DNA from: Doryteuthis pealeii
Lineage: Eukaryota > Mollusca > Cephalopoda > Myopsida > Loliginidae
Direction: 5' to 3'
DNA: 64,000 nucleotides
Assembly (NCBI GenBank): GCA_023376005.1
Contig: CM042145.1
Location: 18,221,154 to 18,285,153, forward strand
Part shown: one piece after another, positions 54,830-64,000 of the stretch
How positions within the stretch are numbered: position 1 is the first letter of the stretch
Layout: each line of letters begins with the position of its first letter
Notes under the pieces: model-generated
Seen by the model: the letters and a program-made list of their open reading frames with translations, nothing else
Told to the model about the DNA's origin: nothing
The model's database searches: none
Position numbers and translations under genes: made by a program

Positions 54830-55808
54830 CTATTGCTGGTCACTCAGGATGCAACCACTTGCCAAACAACGAAATAAGGGCGAAAATCGAAAAAGAATGT
54901 GTCAGAATGTGTCAGATATTAATAGCTTTAATCAAAGTACAAATTATGCACATTTTACAATTAACGAAAGATATCGGACATAGAAACAGGTTAAAAATAT
55001 CCTCATTATTTTGCGAAAAATACACCCGGCTGAATTTTTTCCCCCTAGCCTAGTTTTTAAAAAAAAATACAATTTTGATTGTAAATTTTTTTTAATCCAT
55101 TATTTTCTTGGGGACCGGAGTCTATTTTTATTATTAATAAATTTATTTATTGGTTATACAAATAAGTCAACGTTCATGACGTCACCATTCTTTACAACCC
55201 ATCCTGTTAACACCCTATCATTCTATCTATCTATCTATCTATCTATCTACCAACGCCATGCCGTGGTGTAATGGTTAACAAGCTGATCTTGAGCATCACC
55301 TGCTCGTGTCCTTGTAGCAAGAAACTACGCCAAAATAATATCTTAATATCAATTATTATCACTATTTCTATTTCATTTTATTTATTTATTTATTTAATTT
55401 TTTCAAAATTAAATTTCTTGGAGCTATTTTTGTATTTTCTTTTCTTTACCGTGTATGATGAAATAAAAATATTTATTTAAAAAAATTAAACACACACAAA
55501 CACACACACGAGTGCGCGTATCTAAATCAACAAGTCATTTACAAATCGAATCGTTGAAATGAAAAGAAAAAAAAAAGATATTTCTACTATTTTGTCAATT
55601 TTCAAATTCTCCTTTGTTTTTATGTGTCTATGTAAAAAAAAATTATCTTCACATGAGTTAGTTCACAGTACCTAAAGTCTTTTCTTAGAAAAAAATTACT
55701 ACTTTAACAGGGAAAAACAAAGTTTGTGTGATAAAATAAATAAATAAATTATTTATTATAAATAAATAAATAAAAACAATCCAGTCGAAATAATGAAATT
55801 ACTCCACA

Positions 55809-55840
<32 letters not shown>

Positions 55841-56420
55841 CAATGGAAAATACACCAAACTTTTTTCTAAGATTATAGTTTTAATCCTAACTAGTTTTAT
55901 TAGCAAACGACCTCCCCCCCAATAACTCACCATATTTTTGTTGGCAAAATTACAATACTTGCAATAAATGGTGTTGTTAACCGATTGTTTTTTTTGGGTT
56001 TTTTTTTGTTGTCTTTAGTTGTTTTTTTAGGGGGAAGGTGTTTTTAATTTTTTTTTTATAAACTTTTTTCTTTGTTTGAACAATTGTTCATTTGTCACAT
56101 CAGGTTTCTTGGGGTGGGGGGATTTGTTTTTATTGCTTTTCTTTTCTTTTCTTTTTTTTTTTGACTAAACTAAGAGAAGTGGTCGCCCTTTTAAGGTTTA
56201 GGTGTTATAATAATATTTTGAATGGCAAAGATTGTCAAATCTTTGCCATAAAAAATATAATAAAAAAACAAAACGAAAAGATACGTGAGAGGTAAAAAAA
56301 GAAAATTTTTCCCACCCGTTCGAGGTCCAACAATGGCGGTAAAAAATAAAGGAAACGGCAGACCGAAGAGAATTGGAATAAAAAGTCAACAAATAAATAT
56401 ACTTTTTTAAAATAAAAAAA
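54830..56420. other. Intergenic region right of UFSP2, no gene recognised
   Basis: AT-rich with (CTAT)n (55221-55248), a SINE head fragment, A runs (55811-55840) and a short AATGGCAAAGATTG/CAATCTTTGCC-type inverted repeat near 56220-56250. Several 60-86 codon frames have no support. Confidence 0.5.
55255..55320 (+). mobile_element. SINE family 2 head fragment
   Basis: GCCGTGGTGTAATGGTTAAC is the A-box end of a tRNA-like head; the B box is not preserved. Confidence 0.5.
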
Positions 56421-58900
56421 TAATCGATTGATTGATTTTTAATGACATGTCAAACTCGTCTGGGGTTATTTTTATGAAACTATATGTGTGCGAATTATTT
56501 GTATTAGGTAGGAATACTTAAGTATACTATACTTAAGTACTGAAATTGAGCATACTTATGTTCAATTTCGCGCACCTGCTGATAAGGATCACAGGAAATT
56601 CTTCTAAAAATCAAATAAAATAAAGTAAACTATCCGGTTTTAATAAAACTTTCGGTATATGAAGTAATAAGAGACGAACTTTTAATGTAAATAAATGTTT
56701 ACTAAATTGAAAAGGCTAATAAATTGTTTCGTTAGTTTTTGTTTCGGCATTGATCCCCCGCTACAAAGATCTTGGTAATTTTTTTTCTGTATGAAAATAA
56801 ATTTAACATTTTTAGAAAGATAATTCAATGACGGAACATATGTAAAAAAAAAAGATCGATACTAGACCAGTTTGGTAATAGGGCGTCTTAAACCTTGAAA
56901 CTTAAGTCTCGTAAATAAGAAAAAAAATATGTATCTTTTTTTATTTTTTTCTAAATTGTTTGATCATTTTTTAAGGAATTTTATATTAAAAGTTTCTGTT
57001 GTCTACTTTTTTATTTTATTTTTTAGGGATTTTTTTAAAAAATTATAAAATGTAAAATAAATACTTTTGTTTAGTGTATAGCAAAATCGTATTCATTTAC
57101 TTAAAGGAAATATTGTATAAAAATATTTAGCTAAAAATAATGATATAATATAGTACAGTCTTTATAAAAAAAATATTGAAAATAATGTTTGAATTAAAAA
57201 TTGTCGTCATTTTTATTAATGGAAATATGTAGAGGCATAATATTCTTTTTTTTTTTTTTTTTTTTTTTGAAAACTGTTGTTGTTGTTGCTGCTGCTGCTG
57301 TAAATAAGTTCAAATAAGTTCAAATCCGTGACACCTGTAGAGCTCAAACAGTGTTTGTTTGTGAAATTAATTATTTTTTAAATCAACAATAAAAATAATT
57401 TTTTTAAAGTTATTACATGTAATCCTCCATAGAAAATTAATTGGCTCAAATTATTTGCGTCAAGATGCGATAACTATGTCAACAAAGATTAAGAATTTAC
57501 GGGAATTTAATTCAAAATGCAAAAATTTAGGTTTTATGTAACAGAAATTTGTTTTTTTCTTTTTTTAACACCTAAACTTGGAATTGTTCTTTATATTAAA
57601 CGTAAAAGAAAACATTAAAAAAATAATTTTCCATTTTTCATTGGCGTTTTAAAATATTTTTTAACAATTTGTGCACGTTTGAGAAGTCCGTGAATTGAGT
57701 ATACCTGTAACTTAAGTATGTCCAATTTTACTAAAGGGACGTAATAAAAAACTTTTTCAAATTTTTTAATTTAAAAAAAATTACCAAAAATTGAGGAATT
57801 ATCCAATTTTAATGAAATTTTCTACACTTTATTCATTAAGAAATTAATTTTTTTATAATGAATAGCTTATTTTATTTTTTAAATAAATTGAAAAAAAAAA
57901 AGTTTTTTTTATCAATTAATATTGTTTTTTTTTGGGGGGGGGGGGTCAAACTTATTTGAATAAGAAATTTTTCCAGTTCCTAATTTTTTCAATTTCTCGT
58001 AAGCTCAAAACCAGAAGACCATACTGAAATTCTTTTTTAAAGTCAACACTCGAAAAACCAGAAGACCATACTGAAATTTTTTTTTTTAAAGTCAACACTC
58101 AAAAAAAGTTACTTCAAAATTTTAATTTAAATCGATGAGAAAGTCCATTGTTATATAACTCACATAGTAACTTGAAATTTACACATGCCTTATTTCTACC
58201 CTGTTGTCCTTAGTGTTAAATCTTTTATAAAACTCTATATATTCACATTTTGTATCATACTATACGATAAACACTAAGCCTGAAATTGTGAAACTTCTTT
58301 TTTTAGATATAAAAGATCTGCTTTTAATCTAATGTTTATTTTTATTTAAATTGTATTTCATTGGTATGTATGCATAAGTCTTTAAGATGTTGGTAATGTA
58401 GTTAAAAAGATGTTATATTCATGTTCTATATGAAGGGACATGGTGTTGTGGTGGTTGGAAGGAGTGGATATATACATATTGGTAATTACAACAAACACAT
58501 AATAAGGTCACATATATTAAGACAGAAAAACCAATAACTCATAAATTCAACAAGTAATATGTGTATTAAAACAAATAGATTACAGTAGTCAAAAAAATAC
58601 TGATCAAAGTCCTGCAGAATATGCTTTTTTAAAAGTTCATGTAATTAGAAAAAGAAAGTGTTGAGTTAACTCCAATAGAGAAAAGAAAGGGTAATGCTCT
58701 ATATATCAGCAGTGAAGTAATTTGTAGAGAGAGAAATATATAGCTTGTAATACCTTCAGTGGAATATGTAGGCATAAGTTTGTCTTTCTGAAACTGTTCT
58801 TTGAAAACCCTGCTATTTATAGCATTTACCTAGTCTCAAAATCGGTCTTTTTGAAAAAACTTTTTTTAGGCACAAATGCTTCTGATTGGTTGAAAATTAT
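56421..58900. other. AT-rich intergenic DNA with old repeats
   Basis: Contains an AAGTATACTATACTTAAGTA palindrome (56519-56540), a GTT/GCT trinucleotide run (57279-57300), a TTACCAAAAATTGAGGAATT arm of the family at 34800 (57780), and a local duplication of AAACCAGAAGACCATACTGA (58008 and 58054). No gene seen. Confidence 0.5.
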
Positions 58901-58947
58901 CATTTTTAATATTTCTATTTTTTTCTTTCTACCTGCGCTGATCCTAT

Positions 58948-59265
58948 GTGCAGACTTCTTATTTTTGGCATTTTATTCCTGCTTTCAAAGCATTAACTTC
59001 CGGCTCACCACAGTGTAATGGATACTGTTGTAAGTGTTATGATTCGCGTGGCTATTTTAGAGCTGTAGTTGAAGGCAGTTTTACAATGGAGATTCTTTGT
59101 GGCATAAAGTTTGATACTGTCTTGAAGTGGAAAGATGTAGTATCAGTTTTAATCCTTGTCTTTCCTCAAAGTAGAAATTGTGCCAGAGTTGATCCTGTTG
59201 GTCATTCCTCTAAACAGTCCTTCCGGCGATTAATTTTAGGACAACTTATCAACCCCTTTAAATAG
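58948..59265 (+). CDS. Unassigned 105-codon open frame, doubtful
   Basis: Higher in GC than its surroundings and fairly rich in Cys (CNGYCCKCYDSRG), but without a recognisable domain, signal peptide or splice context. It may be part of a decayed transposon or an exon of an unknown gene. Confidence 0.15.
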   Translation: MQTSYFWHFIPAFKALTSGSPQCNGYCCKCYDSRGYFRAVVEGSFTMEILCGIKFDTVLKWKDVVSVLILVFPQSRNCARVDPVGHSSKQSFRRLILGQLINPFK

Positions 59266-59376
59266 TAAATTAAATACATGTTTGGATGTTTTTGATTGGC
59301 CAATTCAGCCACCACTGTTTTGGAACAGTCTATAAATATAAGTTGTGGTCTTTAGCACACCTTATACCCAAAGATA

Positions 59377-59710
59377 TTCTGGCCTTATGCTGCATCTAAG
59401 TTACACTTAATAAATAACTATACCCAAAAATATTCCAACTATAGGAAATGGATACAACAAAACGAGTTCAAATACTGGACGGGTCTGTTTGTATTTCACA
59501 TAGCACTAATACCCTTGGGAAAGGCATGAATCCAACTATTCTCCCCCCTGCTATGGGTAAATAGTAGAACAGACTGTGCTCTTTAACCTTGGTTAGGCAA
59601 CCAGTCTAGGAGAAGAATAACTCTGAATTCAAAACCTGTTAAACTACGCTTAAGAAATTGACCTTGTCACATCCTGCCTGTATGGAGGGGTTGGTAAATA
59701 TATATATACA
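59377..59710 (+). mobile_element. tRNA-derived SINE (family 2), head truncated
   Basis: GAGTTCAAATACTGGAC (B box), TATGGGTAAATAGTAGAACA and TATGGAGGGGTTGGTAAATA. Preceded by ATTCTGGCCTTATGCTGC, also at about 4512. In tandem with the next copy. Confidence 0.7.
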
Positions 59711-59726
59711 TATTCATATCCTATAT

Positions 59727-60022
59727 TGGAGGTGTGTGGTGCAATGGTTATCAGCTTAGGAAATGGACACAGTGTGAAAAGTTCAAATCCTGGACTAGGC
59801 TGTTTGCATTTCACATAGCGCTAATACTCTTGAAAAAGGTATGCATCCAACTATACTCCCTCCAGCTATGGGTAAATAGTAGGGTGAACTTGGCTGTATA
59901 ACTATGATTAAGCAACCAGTCTAGGAGAAAGAAAATTCTGAATTCAAACCTGTTAAACTCCACTTAATAAATTGACCTTGTGTCACATCCTACTTGTGTG
60001 GAAGGGTTGGTAAATATTCATA
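59727..60022 (+). mobile_element. tRNA-derived SINE (family 2), full length
   Basis: GTGTGGTGCAATGGTTATCA (A box), AAGTTCAAATCCTGGACTAG (B box), ATGGGTAAATAGTAGGG and GGAAGGGTTGGTAAATATTC end. Confidence 0.82.
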
Positions 60023-60388
60023 TTGGAATATTTTTCTTATGAAAAAAAAAACGAAGATAAAATCAATTTATGATCAAAGTGTTGAGGATTAGAGATTGAT
60101 TTAGGATTACAGTAACCAACTTCAAAAATTTCAGATAATTTTATTTTACAATGTTCTTTTATATTTTTTTATTCATGCAAAGTATGTTAATCTTTTGAGA
60201 AAAGCACAGCTGACACAACAAAAAGGAATGGATCCTCAGATGAATCTAGCACATGATACAATCATTTCAAACTACTACTTAGAGTACACTTTCCACATGA
60301 CTAATATATTGTGTTATTTGTTTGAATTTTTGAGATGAGGGTTAATAATTTGTATTATTCAGTTTTTTTTACTGTTGTCCTTGTAATG

Positions 60389-60515
60389 GGCTGGGTTAGC
60401 TCAGTTGGTAGAGCGTTCGGCTAGAAACCATAAGGTTCCTAGTTCGATACTGGTCCTCGCCAACTCAGCGTAATGTAAGGAACTGATGGTAGGTGTGGCG
60501 CCCCACCTCAGACAT
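60389..60515 (+). mobile_element. tRNA-derived SINE (family 1), 3' truncated
   Basis: GGCTGGGTTAGCTCAGTTGG, TAGAGCGTTCGGCTAGAAAC and TAGTTCGATACTGGTCC: complete tRNA-like head, then the body to CCCCACCTCAGACATC. It could be mistaken for a tRNA gene. Confidence 0.88.
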
Positions 60516-60599
60516 CTAAAAATGTATTTAAAAAGAAAATGAGTTTTTTTAAATTTGAATACCCAACAAGAATGGATACAACAAAATCTATAAGAAAAA

Positions 60600-61400
60600 T
60601 TATAGTTAAATTACACTGGGGAACACAATTTTTGTTGATTTGGATCTGACACTTGTTTTTGACTATTTTTTGACCACTGAATCCAAAAATGACCTCAGTT
60701 TTTCTATACCACGTCAACTTCTTGAGGTACGGGATATCCTCGATTTTTCTCAAAAACCGTAAAAATACAGCATCTAACAAATCTTTGCTAATTTTATGAA
60801 AGGTTTTAAAAATGTATATATAATGGGAAATAATAAAACATTACAGTGGGTATCACAGATTTTGTTGAGCTAGATCTGACACTTGTTTTTGACAAACTTT
60901 TGGACTCTGAATCCAAAAATTTCCCTATTTTTTCTCTATTACATCAATTTTTTAAGTAACAGGATATCCTCACTTAGTCTCAAAAAACATTAAAATACTA
61001 CATGTGACAAATTTGATCTTATTTCATAGAATGTTTTAAAAATTTACAATGGAAAATGATATTTACAAATTCATCTTGTTCATACAAATGAAATACAGCA
61101 TCTAACAAATTTTTGCTTATTTTATGGAAGGTTTTAAAAATTTATATATAATGGGAAATAATGAAACATTACACTGGGCATCACAAATTTTGTTGAGTTT
61201 GATCTGACACTTGTTTTTGATAAACTTTGAGACTTGGACTCCAAATATTCACCCATTTTTTTCTTTATTACATCAACTTTTTAAGTAACGAGATACCCTT
61301 GCTTGGTCTCAAAAAACATTAAAATACTGCAAGTGACAAATTTGAGCTTATTTTATAGAATGTTTTTTAAAATTTACAATGGAAAATGATAAAAAATTGT
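60600..61400. repeat. Three diverged tandem copies, 230-320 bp
   Basis: GATCTGACACTTGTTTTTGA recurs at about 60645, 60879 and 61202; GGTTTTAAAAATNTATATAT and TCTCAAAAAACATTAAAATA recur with the same spacing. Probably the non-coding flank of the decayed transposon to the right. Confidence 0.75.
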
Positions 61401-61519
61401 ATTGAATTGACTGTAATGTTTGTACAAATTCATTTTGTTCATAAAAAGAATATTGTTACTGTAAGTCAAATTGTGTGCACGTAGTTAAGGTAAAAATTTA
61501 CACATAGTTTTTTTCTAGT

Positions 61520-62020
61520 GTTCAATATATGGACAATTCCCCTTTATGCTCCATAGTCAGCCATCATATTTACATCCCATATACTTTGATACTATTCCTC
61601 CATGAATTTCAAATCTTGGTGGAATCATTCATCTTGCTCATAGTTGACCATATCAAGGTTTACCAGAAGTTAGCAAAGTGGCTATGTAGAAAATGGAACT
61701 TGATGCTCATCTTGCAATCAAGCATTTTGTCATTATCCAATTTCAGTGAAATTCACTGCTCATGCATTTCCAATAAATTTCTTGACAAGGTAAAGAACTT
61801 GTCAAGAACCAAGCATTCTTTTCAAATTCTGACATTATTCCGATGAAATGTTCATCTTTGATAACTTCTTGAATATGTAGACCATCAAACACACTGGCTT
61901 TGATTTTTTTTTCAATTGACAGGCCAGGAAATGGAAAAATGTGGTACTTGAAACACTTGCTTTCAATTGGCAATGCTTTAATAAATAGCCTCAAGAGACC
62001 TAGTTTCATGTGCAACGTGT
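61520..62020 (-). pseudogene. Decayed transposon-type ORF, function unknown
   Basis: The minus strand reads LGLLRLFIKAL, KIKASVFDGLHIQEVIKDEH, then after shifts CKMSIKFHFLHSHFANF, FHQDLKFMEE, WDVNMMADY. This order (KIK.G.F.GPQI..., HFLHSHLD, ERFHQDI..ME.RYQG.W...MMADY) is what I recall of an uncharacterised multicopy ORF found in hydra, arthropods and molluscs. At least three frameshifts or stops. Confidence 0.55.
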
Positions 62021-62792
62021 GAACACAATTTCCTTTATGTCAACAAATGGCTCATGTAGAATGTTGGGTTCAACAGGTTTGAGGTCAGATCTTGGAGGTC
62101 AATTCCTCTCTACCCAATGTTTCTCTCAAGATCTACTTGCCCCACACTGGTATTTCAGCTGAATGAGGCACATATAGTTGATGGTAGACTAGGATACACA
62201 AATTTACATTTGTTTTTCTTGTTTTATGGTGAAGTTTTCATTATACAAACGTAACAGTCTGTGTAATATTTTGGTTTTCACCAAATCATAGGTATACCAA
62301 ATGCCAACTTATCACGTTCCCTTGATCCACATCCGTAAATTCTCAACACACTGCTTTCACATCTTGTAAGGGACCCAAGAATTGTCTTAATCGACACGTT
62401 TTAATTCAAAATATGCAAAATAGACTAGCTTCACGAATGCATTGATGTTTGTTCCTTGACTGGGAATCAACCCAGTGACCAGATCTGAATAATTCTCATT
62501 CATTTTTAATAAAACAATCAATGCAATCAGTTGATCAGTTCTATTACTAACAGACAAACAATATAAGCAATGTCAATATTAGTCTAAATCAAATGAAAAA
62601 TCAAACTCAACAGAAATTATGTCCAAAAATTGTCCCCCAGTGTTATCTGCCCCTGGCACCAGAGGGCAAATTGCCAATATACGATATTGGCGCCTAAACT
62701 AAATTCCATGACGAAAGTCACTTATTAAGTTGGGCAGTCAACCAGCGAGTCATATTTTCAAACGTTCCCTTTACCTTCTTCACCCTCAGTAC

Positions 62793-63032
62793 TTATCGTG
62801 TTGAGCAGTCAACCAGCGAGTCATGTTTTCCTGTGCTCCCTTTAACTTCCAAAACCCTCTGCAAGATAAGTCTGGCAGCAAGTGCCATCAAGTTTGCAAC
62901 CTTTTTGTACCTTTTTAAATATGTTTTTTTAAAATCTTCAATTGTTGTTCTTGTCTTCTTCATCCGAATTAACTGCTTGTAACCTGGGAAATTATATGAG
63001 TCCCGTGAGTCATCATAAAACGTCTTTGGCAT
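62793..63032 (-). pseudogene. Open frame possibly belonging to the same decayed transposon
   Basis: Seventy-nine codons (MPKTFYDDSRDSYNFPGYKQ, then basic KKTYLKRYKKVANLM) upstream of, and on the same strand as, the decayed ORF. No family recognised; the interval 62050-62790 contains nothing else identifiable. Confidence 0.25.
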
Positions 63033-63179
63033 AAAATAACTCGAGGGTTAACATGCTGTAAAATCCAACCAACCTACAAGTAACCAAGAAAAATCAAGTT
63101 TGGTTTGAAAATATATTTACTATACAGAAAGTATATTTTAAAACCAAACTTTATGTGTAGATGTAAGTATTTACTCAAC

Positions 63180-63690
63180 CCGTTCACCATAGGTAGGATG
63201 TGAGACAAGGTCACAAGTATGGGGCATCCAGCGAGGATGAATGCACTATTCAGTAGTAACGGATCTGGGTAATCTGAACATTAGCTACATAAATGAGAGT
63301 AACCTCCCCTTGTTTATTTCACTTTGAGGAAGCCATATGTTTTGGTCGGCCATTTTCATTTCATCATAATCAATACAACTGCAGGTTTTAACATGAAAAT
63401 ATCATAAAATGTGTTCTTAATAACAATTAAGTTCATTTCAAATAATGAGCAAGCACAATTAAGAACACATTTTATGATATTTTTGTGTTAAAACATTCAG
63501 TTGTATTGAATCAAACAAATTCGTATTTTCAGTGTTGATTTACGGTGAAATGAAAATGGCCGACCAAAACATAAGGCTTCCTCAAAGTGAAAGAAACAAA
63601 GGGAAGTTACTCTCATTTATGTAGCTAATGTTCAGATTACCCGGATCTGTTAAACTAGCTTGATAACCATTACACAATGATGGGACACCC
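63180..63690 (-). mobile_element. SINE family 2-like repeat split by a MITE
   Basis: AGGTAGGATGTGAGACAAGG and CAGTAGTAACGGATCTG on the left, TTAAACTAGCTTGATAACCA on the right join into the sequence seen uninterrupted at 49165-49225. Confidence 0.65.
63268..63641. mobile_element. hAT-like foldback MITE, GGTAATCTGAACATTAGC family, full length
   Basis: 374 bp, nearly self-complementary over its whole length. CGGATCTG is present immediately before (63260-63267) and after (63642-63649), an exact 8-bp target duplication typical of hAT elements. No coding sequence. Confidence 0.9.
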
Positions 63691-63941
63691 ATCTAATATG
63701 GAGATGTATTTGTTTTTGGACTACTACATATTTATATTTTTTATTACAGAGTTTTAATACTGCAGACTTTGGTAATAAATAATACCTAATAATATTTGTT
63801 TTGATTATGTAGCATTCTACTATAAATATTAAAATCTTTGAATTTGAGAAGAAAATTAACTTTTTATAAAAAAATTGTTTGGGTTGTATGTGTTGTTGCC
63901 ATCCTTCCGACTGTTTTTTTATTGTCTTTTTTCCTATTTAG

Positions 63942-64000
63942 CCTGGGCAGGTTGATATGGAGGATGTGCTGTTGCCCAAGCATCAGATCTCCCCTCTCCA
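63942..64000 (+). CDS. Possible exon of an unidentified gene, runs off the right edge
   Basis: TTTTTTCCTATTTAG at 63927-63941 is a good acceptor. The following 59 bp are clearly GC-richer than the flank and open in one frame (PGQVDMEDVLLPKHQISPL). The gene cannot be named from this length. Confidence 0.4.

Noticed and set aside
60389..60462. tRNA gene
   Set aside because: The tRNA-like head continues into the SINE body shared with six other copies, and the acceptor stem is imperfect.

Overview
This is AT-rich eukaryotic (metazoan) DNA with long introns, short exons with GT/AG borders and dense transposon debris. The histone H1 tail type, the intron-rich conserved genes and the repeat mix suggest a spiralian animal, probably a mollusc; the species cannot be read from the window.

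Genes. (1) A SMARCAD1-type SNF2 chromatin-remodelling ATPase lies on the minus strand from the ATG at 32204 leftward, with 15 exons reconstructed by reading frame and splice phase down to 1939. It carries an acidic N-terminus, two CUE-like ubiquitin-binding segments, a helix-hairpin-helix-like exon and the first ATPase lobe ([18 protein letters not shown]). The C-terminal lobe lies beyond the left edge. Two exons (10 and 15) each lack one base relative to the expected frame. (2) An intronless UFSP2 (UFM1-specific protease 2) on the minus strand, 54740-52791, has an intact Cys-Asp-His triad. (3) A 5'-truncated histone H1 remnant at 50150-50334 (+) still has its histone 3' stem-loop. (4) A possible exon of an unidentified gene runs off the right edge (63942-64000, +).

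Layout. 1-32.2 kb: SMARCAD1, with introns filled by non-autonomous Helitron-like elements (often head-to-tail), tRNA-derived SINEs, hAT-like and other inverted-repeat elements, non-LTR retrotransposon tails, LTR-like fragments and simple repeats. 32.2-37.4 kb: intergenic, with a 230-bp palindrome and a 2.1-kb-spaced duplication. 37.4-44.0 kb: a tandem array of 47 units of 142 bp which, read on the minus strand, is derived from 5S ribosomal RNA. 44-50 kb: retrotransposon tails, SINEs and the H1 remnant. 50.9-51.8 kb: an inverted-repeat transposon. 52.8-54.8 kb: UFSP2 with a CRE/CCAAT promoter. 55-64 kb: AT-rich intergenic DNA with SINEs, a decayed transposon ORF and a long foldback element.

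Most notable: the 5S-derived satellite with local dimeric higher-order structure and no Pol III terminator on the 5S-sense strand; and a Helitron-like element in SMARCAD1 intron 3 that contains a captured piece of SMARCAD1 exon 5 plus its donor site, copied in inverted orientation.
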